A stretch of DNA of 35,656 nucleotides from Rhodocollybia butyracea. Its lineage: Eukaryota; Basidiomycota; Agaricomycetes; Agaricales; Omphalotaceae. This document shows positions 1-8,585 of this stretch, one piece after another. The position numbers and the translations under genes are program-made. The notes below the pieces were generated by a model. The model saw only the letters and a list, made by a program, of their open reading frames with translations, was not told the DNA's origin and did not search any database. Each line of letters starts with the position of its first letter. Position 1 is the stretch's first letter. The stretch lies in contig JADNRY010000604.1 of assembly GCA_015501585.1 (NCBI GenBank), forward strand, positions 1 to 35,656, given 5' to 3'.

Positions 1-173
1 GCCCCAGTGGCGTAATTGTGCATTATATTCTCGAATCTTTAATTCATGACCAGGCCAACTCTCCAGCTTGATAACAGCCGCGCCGAAGAGGAACTCAACG
101 TAAGCGAAGCCGCCACGCATCTCCCTTCTCTCCGTCTCTTCTTCCCCACAAACTCTTACACCACTAAGAAATG

Positions 174-240
174 ATTAGCCCAAAAGCTTATCCCTAAGTT
201 TATTGGTCCTTTTAAAATTACAAAAGACTTTGGAAAGCAA
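174..240 (+). pseudogene. Short relic resembling Ty3/gypsy Pol C-terminus
   Basis: One frame reads QKLIPKFIGPFKITK, which matches the (K)L(L/V)P(K)(F/Y)IGPFKI block found just after the integrase core in Ty3/gypsy Pol proteins. A stop codon lies directly upstream, and the similarity fades after about 20 residues. No other Pol domain is visible in the 1-900 region, so this is at most a short truncated relic. The match is by eye only. Confidence 0.4.
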
Positions 241-767
241 AGCACTCTTTGTAGTCCCAATCAGCTCCCTATGGGTACAGGCATAATTCCTGACAAGATT
301 GGCGCTGGACTTGGCGTCCGCGTCGGTAGCCATCCCGGAAGAAATTTTTGAGTCTGGAGGCGGCCCCTTTTTAGGCTACAAAGTTTTGCCCTTTGACCCC
401 CTGCTCTGCTCTTTGCCTTTGCTCCCCATGCCCTATGACTCCTTGTACAAATTCAAATACATTGAACACATTCAATCCTACTCGAAGTTTGAGATTGCAG
501 ACCCGGTGGCCTGGAGGGTGTTGACCACACTAGGTGCACCTCCCAGCAGGCCCGACTCCATCTCGACTATGATAAGGACCTTTGTCGTCGAAAGGAGGCC
601 GCTTGCGAGTGTATCCTCTTGGTTATGAGAGTTGGGACAAAGCTTTTAATGCCGTGGATCTCGAGTACAAGATCACATACTTTCAATTTTGCCCACCTCA
701 TTGGTGTTTCACCCATCCTCAATCTCGACTCCAAAGTCTGTCCCCCTTCCCTCCTCAGTATCAGTGA
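241..767. other. No supported gene
   Basis: Overlapping frames of 60-110 codons occur on both strands (for example a plus-strand frame from 299 to 628 that opens without ATG). None has a recognisable domain, convincing splice sites or a family resemblance. I see nothing else in the stretch. Confidence 0.5.
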
Positions 768-836
768 ATATGGGTGCTTCCCGCCGGGCAGGTGTATCCG
801 CGGCAGATACACCTGCCCGGTGCGAAGCACTCATAT
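768..836. repeat. 69-bp near-perfect palindrome
   Basis: Arms 768-798 and 806-836 are reverse complements over 31 positions with three mismatches, around a 7-base spacer (CGCGGCA). The core arm CCGGGCAGGTGTATC is perfect. It would form a stable hairpin or cruciform. It lies just downstream of the apparent stop codon of the interrupted minus-strand host gene at 875, so it could sit in that gene's 3' region. Confidence 0.9.
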
Positions 837-874
837 ATAATCCGCCCCGGCTATATGGAAATTTGGGAGGAGGA

Positions 875-1282
875 TCATAAGCAGCATTCATTGATGGCTT
901 GTCCCGAACCACGCAAATGAGTTGGCTCTGAAGCGAGCATTCTGGACCTCGACTTATCCTTCCTTACTAGGGTTCGCACTCAGCCAGCTCTCCCTCTTAT
1001 CTTATAACCCAAATACTTGCTTGATGACTCAATCTTAACCTCCGATGTTACCTCTTCCAAATATATGCTCTTTCAAACCTCCCAAGTACATCTACTGCAA
1101 CGCGGTTCTGCTCCTGCGGGCCATTGAACAAATTATTCCCGTATCTCGGACAATATGCCTATCATCTGAGTATCCTCAATTTGGAAATTTTCGAGAACAT
1201 TGTGGATATTGCATGCCATGTTGGGAAGTTTGATGAGGGTTGGATGTTTGAAGGTCAGGTTCTTAGTAGAAACATAGACTAA
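875..1282 (-). pseudogene. 3' part of a host gene split by the transposon stack
   Basis: This is the C-terminal piece of a minus-strand gene whose 5' part lies at 15557-16236. The frame crosses the Harbinger insertion: ...YDPSTEGD on the right joins LVYVSTKNLTFKHP on the left, with TTA/TAA as the duplicated codon. The exon runs from 1282 to 1052, reading VSTKNLTFKHPTLIKLPN and later FNGPQEQNRVAVDVLGRFER. It is followed by an intron (GTAACA...CGAG, 948-1051) and a last exon of 24 codons ending at TGA 875-877. One frameshift lies at a GGG run (1138-1140); removing one G gives ...SEIRNNLFNGPQEQ. I do not recognise the protein family. The motif GDLVYVSTKN resembles Ty3 integrase tails, but the rest of the gene does not. 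Confidence 0.6.
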
Positions 1283-1378
1283 GAGTCCATTCGGCAGTTT
1301 CCACGTTTTGGTGTGGAAATAAAAACGCGGAAAGCGCAGACAGTCCGGCCGCGGAGCGCGCATGCGGCAACCGTAGAT
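1283..1378. repeat. Harbinger left terminal inverted repeat
   Basis: The first ~55 bases match the reverse complement of the right end (15556 downward) with about four substitutions. Similarity continues through a GC-rich part with small indels to a shared CCGTAGAT. The outermost bases read GAGTCCATTCGGCAGTTTCC. Confidence 0.9.
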
Positions 1379-1460
1379 AGGTAAGATAAAGCATGATTAT
1401 AGATTGCTTTTACCCCCCAATGGCTTCCAATACCCACTGAAGCAATAGTAGCAGTTGTAA

Positions 1461-2768
1461 ATGATGGACCAAGCTGCTACAGAAATTACATGGCTTATTA
1501 CCTTTGTAGCCGCTCTCTATGCTTCTGGCACTACTGGAACCAAGCTTATCATACATCTAAGCTCCCAGGCCAAGAATGGTCAATGAGCTTATCAGAGGGC
1601 ATCCCGACCACATACACACTGAGCTTGGTGTTAGGCTCCATGTATTTATACAGCTGGTAATTGAACTCCGTCAAATGGGATACAGGGATAGCCGAGAAGT
1701 TATGCTTGAGGAGCAACTTGCTATCTTTTTGTATGGATCAGTCACTGGGCTAAGTGTTCGGCACTTGGGGAGCGCTTTCAAAGATCCAATGAGACAATTG
1801 CAAAGTAAGTTTCATTATATCAGTCTGCTATATACTAATTGGAATTTAATACAGATATTTCCGTCTCATGTGCAATGCTTTTTCTTCTCCAGCATTTTAC
1901 AATGAGTATGTCCGCCTTCCTTCTACTGAGGACCCCCCTGCCCGTTATTTGTCACGCAACAAAAAACTCTGGCCATATTTCAAGAATTGTCTGGGTGCCA
2001 TGGATGGATCTCATGTTGCATGTACTCCTTCTGCAGAGGACCATGCAAATACTCGCAACCGCAAAGGTTTTCTGTCCCAGAATATCCTTGCAATTTGTAG
2101 CTTCAGTATGAGATTTTTGTACCTGCTCCCAGGGTGGGAAGGATCAGTCACAGATGCATTTTTGCTCTCTGATGCCCGCTTCACTGATCTACATATACCC
2201 AAAGGATATTTCTATCTGGGTGATGCAGGCTTTCCACTCTGTGAAACTGTTCTTGTCCCATTCCATGGTGTCCATTATCATCTGAATGAATGGGCTCGAG
2301 GTAATTCCAAGTATGTCCTCTTTTGTTGTATCCTATTGTTCTTGCACCATATCTGACTGTTAATAAATTAGACCAAAGAACAAAGAGGAACTGTTCAACT
2401 TATGCCATGCTCAGGCCTGTAATGTCATTGAGCGCATTTTTGGTGTCATCAAGAAACGCTGGGTTGTGCTTGTTCTTCCACCCAAGTATGATATGGATCT
2501 ACAGGCCCGTCTTCCTGCATCACTTGCAGCACTTCATAACTTCATCTTGGATCATGATCCACATGAGCACATTGAACGTGATCTTATTGATCCTGTTCCA
2601 GGGGCTCATCTTAACCCAGCAGAACTTCTGGCTTTCCAAGGGGAATTGTCAACTGAACGTCAAACAGATGCAGAATCGGAAGAGGGATGGCAGCTATGTG
2701 AACAGATTGCACAGGCCATGTGGACAGATTATGTGGCAGTTTGTGAGCAACAATCTTGGGGTCAGTGA
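1461..2768 (+). pseudogene. PIF/Harbinger DDE transposase
   Basis: This is the catalytic transposase of the Harbinger element. Conserved blocks appear in order: HPDHIHTELGVR, LEEQLAIFLYGSVTGLSVRHLG, first Asp in LGAMDGSH, GWEGSVTDAF, LGDAGFPL, and the catalytic Glu in NVIERIFGVIKKRW. Two introns fit the frame: 1805-1854 (50 bp) and 2311-2371 (61 bp). The ATG at 1461 is the likely start and TGA at 2766-2768 the stop. Two one-base losses interrupt the frame, each at a G run: GG at 1578-1579 (EW/VNEL needs GGG) and GGGG at 1767-1770 (HLG/ERFQRSN needs five). A further frame change occurs near 1540. With these restored the gene would be close to full length, so it is either freshly decayed or affected by sequencing error. 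Confidence 0.85.
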
Positions 2769-2839
2769 AGACAATGGGACATGAATGTAGACAATTGAAC
2801 AATTGTAAGTCAGTATTTAAAAATAAGTACTGTATCATT

Positions 2840-3316
2840 TTAAGTAAAGAATGTTTCAAAATCATCTTCAAGATCCAACTCCATTGCAACCCAAGTCTTG
2901 CGACTAGGACTTCCAAGGGTAGAGTAATGAATGTAAGTAGAAGCTTTATGGTGATCAGCAGCAAACTTGTTACCAAGTATAATCTTCTGTCAAAGTGTCA
3001 ACCAGGTCTCCTTTTCATCCAAGATATTATGAGCTCTCATAATCTGATCATTGCGCTGGGGGCTTGCATTAATCGCAGAAGCAAGCTGTGCTGTCCCCCT
3101 TCCAAACTTGTCACCAAAGCGCTCAAGTGCCCCTGCAAGACCAATGAGCACCTCTGCATGTGAGTTTGATGCTTTCAAATGTTTGGATGAGGGACGGGCA
3201 GAAGACGCAGCAGTTGGAGTGGGGCGCTTTTGAGCAGAAGGGGTCAGTGGGGTGAGATCATTGGACCCTTGGGTCTCCTGTGATTCACTGGCCAAACCAT
3301 CCAGGGACATGTCAAT
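2840..3316 (-). pseudogene. Harbinger Myb/SANT-like protein, C-terminal half
   Basis: This is the downstream part of the Harbinger DNA-binding partner gene, separated from its N-terminal half (14709-15409) by the nested TIR element. It reads IDMSLDGLASESQ, a Ser/Thr/Pro-rich linker, then NSHAEVLIGLAGALERFGD and a helical tail ending ...MELDLEDDFETFFT with a stop at 2840-2842. One in-frame TGA interrupts the tail (ETWLTL, stop, QKIILGNKFA). In PIF/Harbinger elements this protein helps bring the transposase to the TIRs and into the nucleus. Joining the two halves at the AAT duplication keeps the frame (NRLDI then DMSLDG). Confidence 0.75.
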
Positions 3317-3372
3317 GGCGGTGGGCACGGCCCGCGAGAAAACCGGCGGGCGCTTAATATTTTCCCACCGCC
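3317..3372. repeat. Left TIR with internal fold-back
   Basis: The outermost nine bases GGCGGTGGG (3317-3325) recur as a perfect inverted copy CCCACCGCC at 3364-3372, so this end alone can fold into a hairpin. The same 18-base terminal motif is shared with the right end at 14691-14708. Confidence 0.85.
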
Positions 3373-3625
3373 AAATGACGTTTTTTCCGTGTTCCTCCTT
3401 GTATCATATAAACGAGAATGCGTAACGACTAAGTTTGGCTGACGAATATACTCCCAAATAGCACATTTAGGCAGGCTTCCATCCTTGTACTACTCCTGCA
3501 TTAATTAGTGCTAAAATACAACTATTTCGGTAGTTTTGGTAACTTAAGGTAAGTTTATACAGTACGAACGTACGAACATCGAAAATAGCTCAAAATCATA
3601 TTGGTCTGATGCACTAAAAATACAA

Positions 3626-3849
3626 TTAATCCATTTTCATAGTATCACTGTCCATATCAATGTCCAAATCCACATCCATAGCCATTGATTGCTGTAAAAT
3701 TTCACCTGTATTGTCAACAGACCCTAATCTTCCAGTCCCTGAAGTGCCGGAGACAGGATCTGAAGGCGAACTAATTGAAAATCAGGCAAGAAAGCAGTAG
3801 AGAAGCATAAGCAACTAACGCGCAAGTCACAGCTGCAAGAATAGCAGAT
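3626..3849 (-). pseudogene. C-terminal exons of the TIR-element transposase-like gene
   Basis: This is the 3' end of the gene whose main part is at 11204-14219. Reading leftward across the LTR element, ...SMPFLQSA continues as ILAAVTCA at 3849-3820. A 49-bp intron follows (GTTAGT...AATTAG, 3771-3819), then a last exon reading SPSDPVSGTSGTGRLGSV and an acidic tail (MDVDLDIDMDSD) ending at TAA 3626-3628. Codon phase is kept over the intron and over the 6-bp target duplication. This places the retrotransposon insertion in the penultimate exon. Confidence 0.7.
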
Positions 3850-4227
3850 TATCACAAATCTAAGCTCACCTGCTTAATGTGTTGATAGGGAAGTAAGAAG
3901 CTAAGTGTGAGAGAGAGATGCTTGTATGAAGACAATAAGATGTTCTTGAGTCTGGGGACTGTAGGAGCAGACCCCACTACTTATATACATGTGTAACTAA
4001 ATAGGACCCAGAGTACTTTACTCTGGGTAGTTCCAGAAGGTTCTACTGTCAAGGTGAAACTATCTGTCAAAAGGTGTCACCATCTGTCAAAGGTGACACT
4101 GTCTGTCAAGGTTAGACAGTAATACATCTGGTATCTATCTAATGTAATGATAAGCCCATGGCACAGATAAGATATTGATAGATAAGATAAAATATAAGAT
4201 AAAGCAAATGAATAGAAATCTGTGACA
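3850..4227 (-). repeat. 3' LTR
   Basis: 378-bp direct repeat of 10825-11203. It contains a TATA box on the minus strand (about 3980-3987) and four copies of a CTGTCAA(A)GGTGAC-like motif in its 4050-4110 part. Confidence 0.97.
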
Positions 4228-4242
4228 TCACCCCCCCTTTAG
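4228..4242 (-). other. Polypurine tract for plus-strand priming
   Basis: On the coding (minus) strand the bases abutting the 3' LTR read CTAAAGGGGGGGTGA. A purine run at this exact place is the expected second-strand primer site of an LTR retrotransposon. Confidence 0.85.
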
Positions 4243-4269
4243 ATTTGAGCTCCGTTGAGAAATCAGAGT

Positions 4270-7200
4270 TTAATCATCAAATTCCATCATCCTCACAGCT
4301 TTGAGGCCTTTTGCTTTGTACTTTCTTATCATCTCCTGAGCATTCCTTAAATTTCCTTCAGGTTCCCAGGTATCGTGATCACGAGTGAATCCTTTCCATC
4401 GTACAAGGTATTGGGTGGTTTTTCCACGAACTCTGTGTTGGAGAATTTCTTCCACAACCCACTCCTCTTGTCCACCAATTGTAACTGGTTGAGGTGTGGG
4501 ACTCTTTTGCCCAACAATAGTTGGTTCATTATAGGTGGCTAGTTTGCTGGCATGAAATACAGGGTGTATTGCACGGTACTTTTCTGGCAACTCCAGTTTG
4601 AATGTTACTTCAGACAACTTTTCAATAATTTTGAATGGTCCTTCATATCGAGGCTGGAGTGCTCGTTCTGTAGTTTGGTAGTCCTTGAGATTTAGTAATA
4701 CAAGGTCTCCAACTTTGAATGGAATGTTCTGTACACCCAGGTCATAGTACCATTTCATCCGCTCAGCTGCTAACTTTAGAGCTGCTTTTGCCTGCTCTTG
4801 GGCTTCAAATCTTCTTTGCATCATGTCATTTAGGTCAATTGGAAGACCCTCCTTTAATAATGTTGGACCTGCACGGAGATGACGTCCATATTCCAAGAAG
4901 AATGGACTCTCCTTTGTGCCCTCATGTGCTAAGTTGTTGTAGGCAAATTCTGCTGTACTTAACAGTTTTGCCCAATCACTGAGATTATAATCAACATAGC
5001 ACCTAAGGTACTGTTCCAGAATCTGATTAACACATTCAGTTTGACCATCTGTCTGTGGGTGGTATGCAGTAGACATTGTGGATTGAATTCCAAGTAGTTT
5101 GCACCATTCTTGGAAAATCTCCCCTGCAAACTGTGGTCCTCGGTCAGAGATGATCTGTAATGGTAGTCCATGCAATGGATAGATCCTGTCATAGAGTAGT
5201 TGTGCCAGATCTTTGGCCGAAAATTTCACTGTAATGGGATAGAAGTGTGCTCTTTTTAATAGGCGGTCCACCACTACACATATTGCATTGTACCCATTAG
5301 ATTCTGGTATCTGAGTGATCAGATCAATGGTAATGATCTCCCATGGTCCATTAGGCACCATGTTTGGTTGTAAGGTCCCAAAAGGCTTTTGTGGGCGGTT
5401 TTTCATCCGCTGACATGTGTCACAACCTGTGACATAATGTTTTACAAAGATTGACATCCCTGGCCACCAGTAATTTCTAGAGATGAGTTCATATGTTTTC
5501 CATCTGCCAGGATGTCCTGCAGAGGTTATGTCATGGTGGATTTCAACAATTCGTTGTCGCAAGTGATCATTTGTGCTCTTTGGTATGTAAACTTTTCCAC
5601 GGTAAAGTAATAGACCATTTTCATAGTTCCATTCTTCTAGAGATTTCTTAAACTCTCGTGGTCCTGACTTGAGCAGTGACTTGTAATCCTTTGTCACTTC
5701 ATCAGAAAGTAGTGCTTCCTTGACCTCTCTTAGGATTTGATCGTCATTGACAGGTGATGCATGAGATGCCTCGATAGCCTGAATGGCAAAAAATTCAGGT
5801 TTGAGCAAAATTTGGTCATTGTTATCAAGGTCTATCCCCTTCTCATGATCTGGCCTCCTGGACAGAGGGTCTTCGGCTTGCATTGATTTCCCTGGTTTGT
5901 GGTGTAGGGAGTAATTGAACCTTGTGAGGTACAGAGCCCATCGTGCTTGTCTCCGAGTTAACTTTTGAGCTGATTTAAAGTAAGTCAAATTCTGATGATC
6001 TGACCATATTTCAAATCTCTCTGGATGCCCTTCCAAATAATGTCTATACTCTTCTAGTGCTCTAATAATTGCTAGGAGCTCCTTGTCATATATCTCATAG
6101 TTCCTTTCATGGACACTGAGTGACTTGGAATAGAAGGCTACTGGATGCCAGAGATTTTCATCTGGGTCCAGTTGAGACAAAACTGCTCCAACTGCAAAGT
6201 CACTTGCATCAGTTGATAGTCGGAATGGGTTAGAGTCATCCGGGATCCTTAAGATTGGGGCAGAGGTAAAAGCTTGTTTCAGTGCTTCAAATGTCTGTTG
6301 CTGTTCCTCTTCCCAGATCCAAGGTTGATCCTTCTTGGTGAGATTGGTGAGTGGTTGAGCAAGTTTAGCAAAATCTTTGATAAATCTGCGATAAAAATTT
6401 GCAAAACCTAAGAAAGCTTGAACATGCTTGACCTTTTCAGGTACAGGCCACTCTAGAACTCCAGACAGCTTCTTTGAGTCCATTGCAACATAACCTTGAG
6501 AGATGATCATGCCAAGGTACTCTATACTATCTTGTTCAAAGAAACATTTTTCAGCTTTTGCATACAAGTCATTGTCTTGAAGCCTTTTCAGCACTTCTTT
6601 GACAATTTCCCTGTGTTCCTTCTTGTCATTTCCAAAAATTAGGATATCATCCAAATACACCATAACTTGCCCTTTCCTGATGAGATCACCTAATAAGTCA
6701 TTCATCATAGACTGGAATGTGGCAGGTGCATTAGAGAACCCAAAATACATGACAGTTGCCTCAAAAAGACCCCTTTTAGTAATGAATGCTGTCTTCCATT
6801 CATCCCCTTCACGAATGCGGACATTATTGTATCCCCATCTTAAATCAATTTTTGTGAAGATTGATGCCTGGCTTAGTGCATCAACCAGATCAGAGATCCG
6901 GGGAATTGGATAGCAATTTTTTACTGTTACATCATTCAGTGCACGGTAGTCCATACATGGGCGAAGTGATCCATCATGTTTTTTGACAAAGAAGAAAGGT
7001 GCTGCAACTGGGCTTTGAGAAGGTCTGATATAGCCCTTCCGGAGTTCTTCATCAATCCATTCATCCAATGAGTTCCTTTCTTTTGGAGATAGCGGGTAGA
7101 CTTTTGCCGGTTTGGGAAGGGCAGAACCCTCCACAAAATCAATAGGATGATCATACGGTTTACGTTCTGGCATTCGCTCTGATTTTTGTTTAGAAAAGAT

Positions 7201-8013
7201 GTTGCCATATTCATGTAACCATGGTGGCACAAGGGACTTCCACTTAGTGGTGTCCTCATCCTCCTCACTGAGTTCCTCATCCATGTCCTTTTCATCAAAC
7301 ATGGATGCAATCACAGCAGCTTGTGTGTGTTCAGTTGGACTGTTGAGGTCAATCCAATTTAAATAAGGATTATCTGGATCCTCCTCTCCTAATGTGTCCA
7401 GTGAAGATTCCCAGGGTAAATCCTGTTCATTGAGCTCATCAGCTTCAGCTTCAATGATTTGTGTTTTACGGGTTCTTGCCTCACATGTCTCTGGGCACCT
7501 GGTGAACACCCATTCCCCTGATTTCCAGTTAATTTCTGGATTATGTTTATACAGGTAGGAGTAACCAATCATCATATCCTTATCACCAAGTTGTGTGACA
7601 AACAGGATTTGACGGGTTTTATGTGTGCCAATCTCAAGGTAGGCACTGACATATTCACTCACTTCTCCTGCTACATTAGGTGTTCCATCCGCATTCAATA
7701 CTGGATACGGTTTTGCCAATTTATCAGTTACCAGGTGATTTCTTTCAACAAATGCTTTGTCAATGAAGTTTGTTGTGGCCCCAGAGTCAACAAGAGCCTC
7801 GGCCTGCGCTTTTGTACCATATACCCAAAGTGTTACTGGAAGTCTAAATGACATTTTCTTGTTACGAGCTATACTATTTACACAAGATTCCAGAACTACT
7901 TCATTATTATTAAGGCTGATATTAGGTATATAATTTCCAGACTGTAGATCACAGACATTCTCCTCTACAGTCCTTGTGGAAAATCCACTTCGTATTGTCG
8001 ACTTCTGACCCAC
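4270..8013 (-). CDS. pol: Retrotransposon Pol: protease-RT-RNase H-integrase-chromodomain
   Basis: An uninterrupted 1247-residue frame. Visible in order: retropepsin motif VDSGAT (residues 75-80); reverse transcriptase from about 300, with YLDD at 453-456; RNase H around 595-720 (STDASDFAVGAVL; SDHQNLTYF); integrase zinc finger HHCC (H827, H834, C864, C867); and the DDE core with D897, D957 and E993, the last two 35 residues apart. The GPY/F block (RYEGPFKI, 1122-1129) follows, then a C-terminal chromodomain (about 1186-1234, YLVRWKGF..DHDTWEP). Chromodomains of this group direct integration to heterochromatin. The true N-terminus probably lies upstream, because the frame is entered from the nucleocapsid frame by a -1 shift near 7980; the ATG at 8013 need not be used. 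All catalytic residues are present. Confidence 0.97.
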   Translation of the reverse strand: MGQKSTIRSGFSTRTVEENVCDLQSGNYIPNISLNNNEVVLESCVNSIARNKKMSFRLPVTLWVYGTKAQAEALVDSGATTNFIDKAFVERNHLVTDKLAKPYPVLNADGTPNVAGEVSEYVSAYLEIGTHKTRQILFVTQLGDKDMMIGYSYLYKHNPEINWKSGEWVFTRCPETCEARTRKTQIIEAEADELNEQDLPWESSLDTLGEEDPDNPYLNWIDLNSPTEHTQAAVIASMFDEKDMDEELSEEDEDTTKWKSLVPPWLHEYGNIFSKQKSERMPERKPYDHPIDFVEGSALPKPAKVYPLSPKERNSLDEWIDEELRKGYIRPSQSPVAAPFFFVKKHDGSLRPCMDYRALNDVTVKNCYPIPRISDLVDALSQASIFTKIDLRWGYNNVRIREGDEWKTAFITKRGLFEATVMYFGFSNAPATFQSMMNDLLGDLIRKGQVMVYLDDILIFGNDKKEHREIVKEVLKRLQDNDLYAKAEKCFFEQDSIEYLGMIISQGYVAMDSKKLSGVLEWPVPEKVKHVQAFLGFANFYRRFIKDFAKLAQPLTNLTKKDQPWIWEEEQQQTFEALKQAFTSAPILRIPDDSNPFRLSTDASDFAVGAVLSQLDPDENLWHPVAFYSKSLSVHERNYEIYDKELLAIIRALEEYRHYLEGHPERFEIWSDHQNLTYFKSAQKLTRRQARWALYLTRFNYSLHHKPGKSMQAEDPLSRRPDHEKGIDLDNNDQILLKPEFFAIQAIEASHASPVNDDQILREVKEALLSDEVTKDYKSLLKSGPREFKKSLEEWNYENGLLLYRGKVYIPKSTNDHLRQRIVEIHHDITSAGHPGRWKTYELISRNYWWPGMSIFVKHYVTGCDTCQRMKNRPQKPFGTLQPNMVPNGPWEIITIDLITQIPESNGYNAICVVVDRLLKRAHFYPITVKFSAKDLAQLLYDRIYPLHGLPLQIISDRGPQFAGEIFQEWCKLLGIQSTMSTAYHPQTDGQTECVNQILEQYLRCYVDYNLSDWAKLLSTAEFAYNNLAHEGTKESPFFLEYGRHLRAGPTLLKEGLPIDLNDMMQRRFEAQEQAKAALKLAAERMKWYYDLGVQNIPFKVGDLVLLNLKDYQTTERALQPRYEGPFKIIEKLSEVTFKLELPEKYRAIHPVFHASKLATYNEPTIVGQKSPTPQPVTIGGQEEWVVEEILQHRVRGKTTQYLVRWKGFTRDHDTWEPEGNLRNAQEMIRKYKAKGLKAVRMMEFDD

Positions 8014-8585
8014 TTGGGCTGATTTTTCAGTTTTGAAGTTCCCTCCTGCACATCATTGACTTGTGCAGTTGCCCTCTTTTCAGATGGCATGGGTTCGACA
8101 ATTTCGGTGATGCTCGCATGATTGACATTGAGAGTTTCAGTTGGGGTTGCTGACTCATCATTGTCAAGTTCATCAAATAATTCCAACAGCCGTGCTTTGA
8201 ATGATTTTTTATCTCCATGCACAGGCTGCTTTCCTTTATGTCCCTGTCCACTGGTTGATGAAGTTGAATTAGAGGGTTTAGGAGCAGGGCGTTTATTCTC
8301 ATTCCCAGGTTTGTCATAGCAGTCATTGGTATTATGACTTTTTGCTTTGAATTTCAAACCCTTTGCAGAGCATATTTGGCAAAGTTTGCCTTTTGTCTCC
8401 TGGGAATTTATTTGTTCTGGTGTTTTGCCCTTCCCTCTTTTTGCCATATCAATCTCCATAGGTTGTGGATCATTGTTGCCATTGCCATTGCCTTTACTGT
8501 TTCCAGTGCCAAAAATAGAGCCTTTAGTTTTCTCAGGATGTAAGCTTTGTAGGCCAACAGGAGAAGCTCTAAGTACTCCTCCCAT
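7965..8585 (-). CDS. Retrotransposon nucleocapsid region (Gag C-terminal part)
   Basis: A frame of about 206 codons overlapping gag upstream and pol downstream. It holds a Cys/His cluster of the form CX2CX11HX4C (CQIC...HNTNDC), a stretched version of the retroviral zinc knuckle, followed by Lys/Pro/Ser-rich sequence and an acidic stretch (ELFDELDNDE). The first ~25 codons after the ATG at 8585 are probably not translated in this frame, because the gag frame has the plausible capsid tail there (PTKWEEYLEL). The join is more likely near 8510. The frame stops at 7965-7967, 15 bases past a GGATTTT heptamer. Confidence 0.8.
   Translation of the reverse strand: MGGVLRASPVGLQSLHPEKTKGSIFGTGNSKGNGNGNNDPQPMEIDMAKRGKGKTPEQINSQETKGKLCQICSAKGLKFKAKSHNTNDCYDKPGNENKRPAPKPSNSTSSTSGQGHKGKQPVHGDKKSFKARLLELFDELDNDESATPTETLNVNHASITEIVEPMPSEKRATAQVNDVQEGTSKLKNQPKWVRSRQYEVDFPQGL
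7980..7986 (-). other. Candidate -1 ribosomal frameshift heptamer G GAT TTT
   Basis: On the coding strand GGATTTT is placed in phase (gtG GAT TTT) just before the nucleocapsid stop. A one-base slip back would continue as ...VDF-STRTVEENV in the pol frame. The heptamer resembles the G GAU UUA pro-pol slip site known from a betaretrovirus. The alternative is a lost T in the T4 run, which would make one continuous Gag-Pol frame as in Tf1. Confidence 0.5.

Noticed and set aside
567..912. Overlapping frames on both strands around 567-912
   Set aside because: They share the palindrome at 768-836, which makes both strands open; no domain or splice signal.
1255..1282. GDLVYVSTKN motif as a Ty3/gypsy integrase tail on both sides of the Harbinger
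   Set aside because: The flanking exons and the 48-bp intron at 15594-15641 do not match any Pol domain, and the sequence after STKN is unlike the GPY/F block. A host gene fits better.
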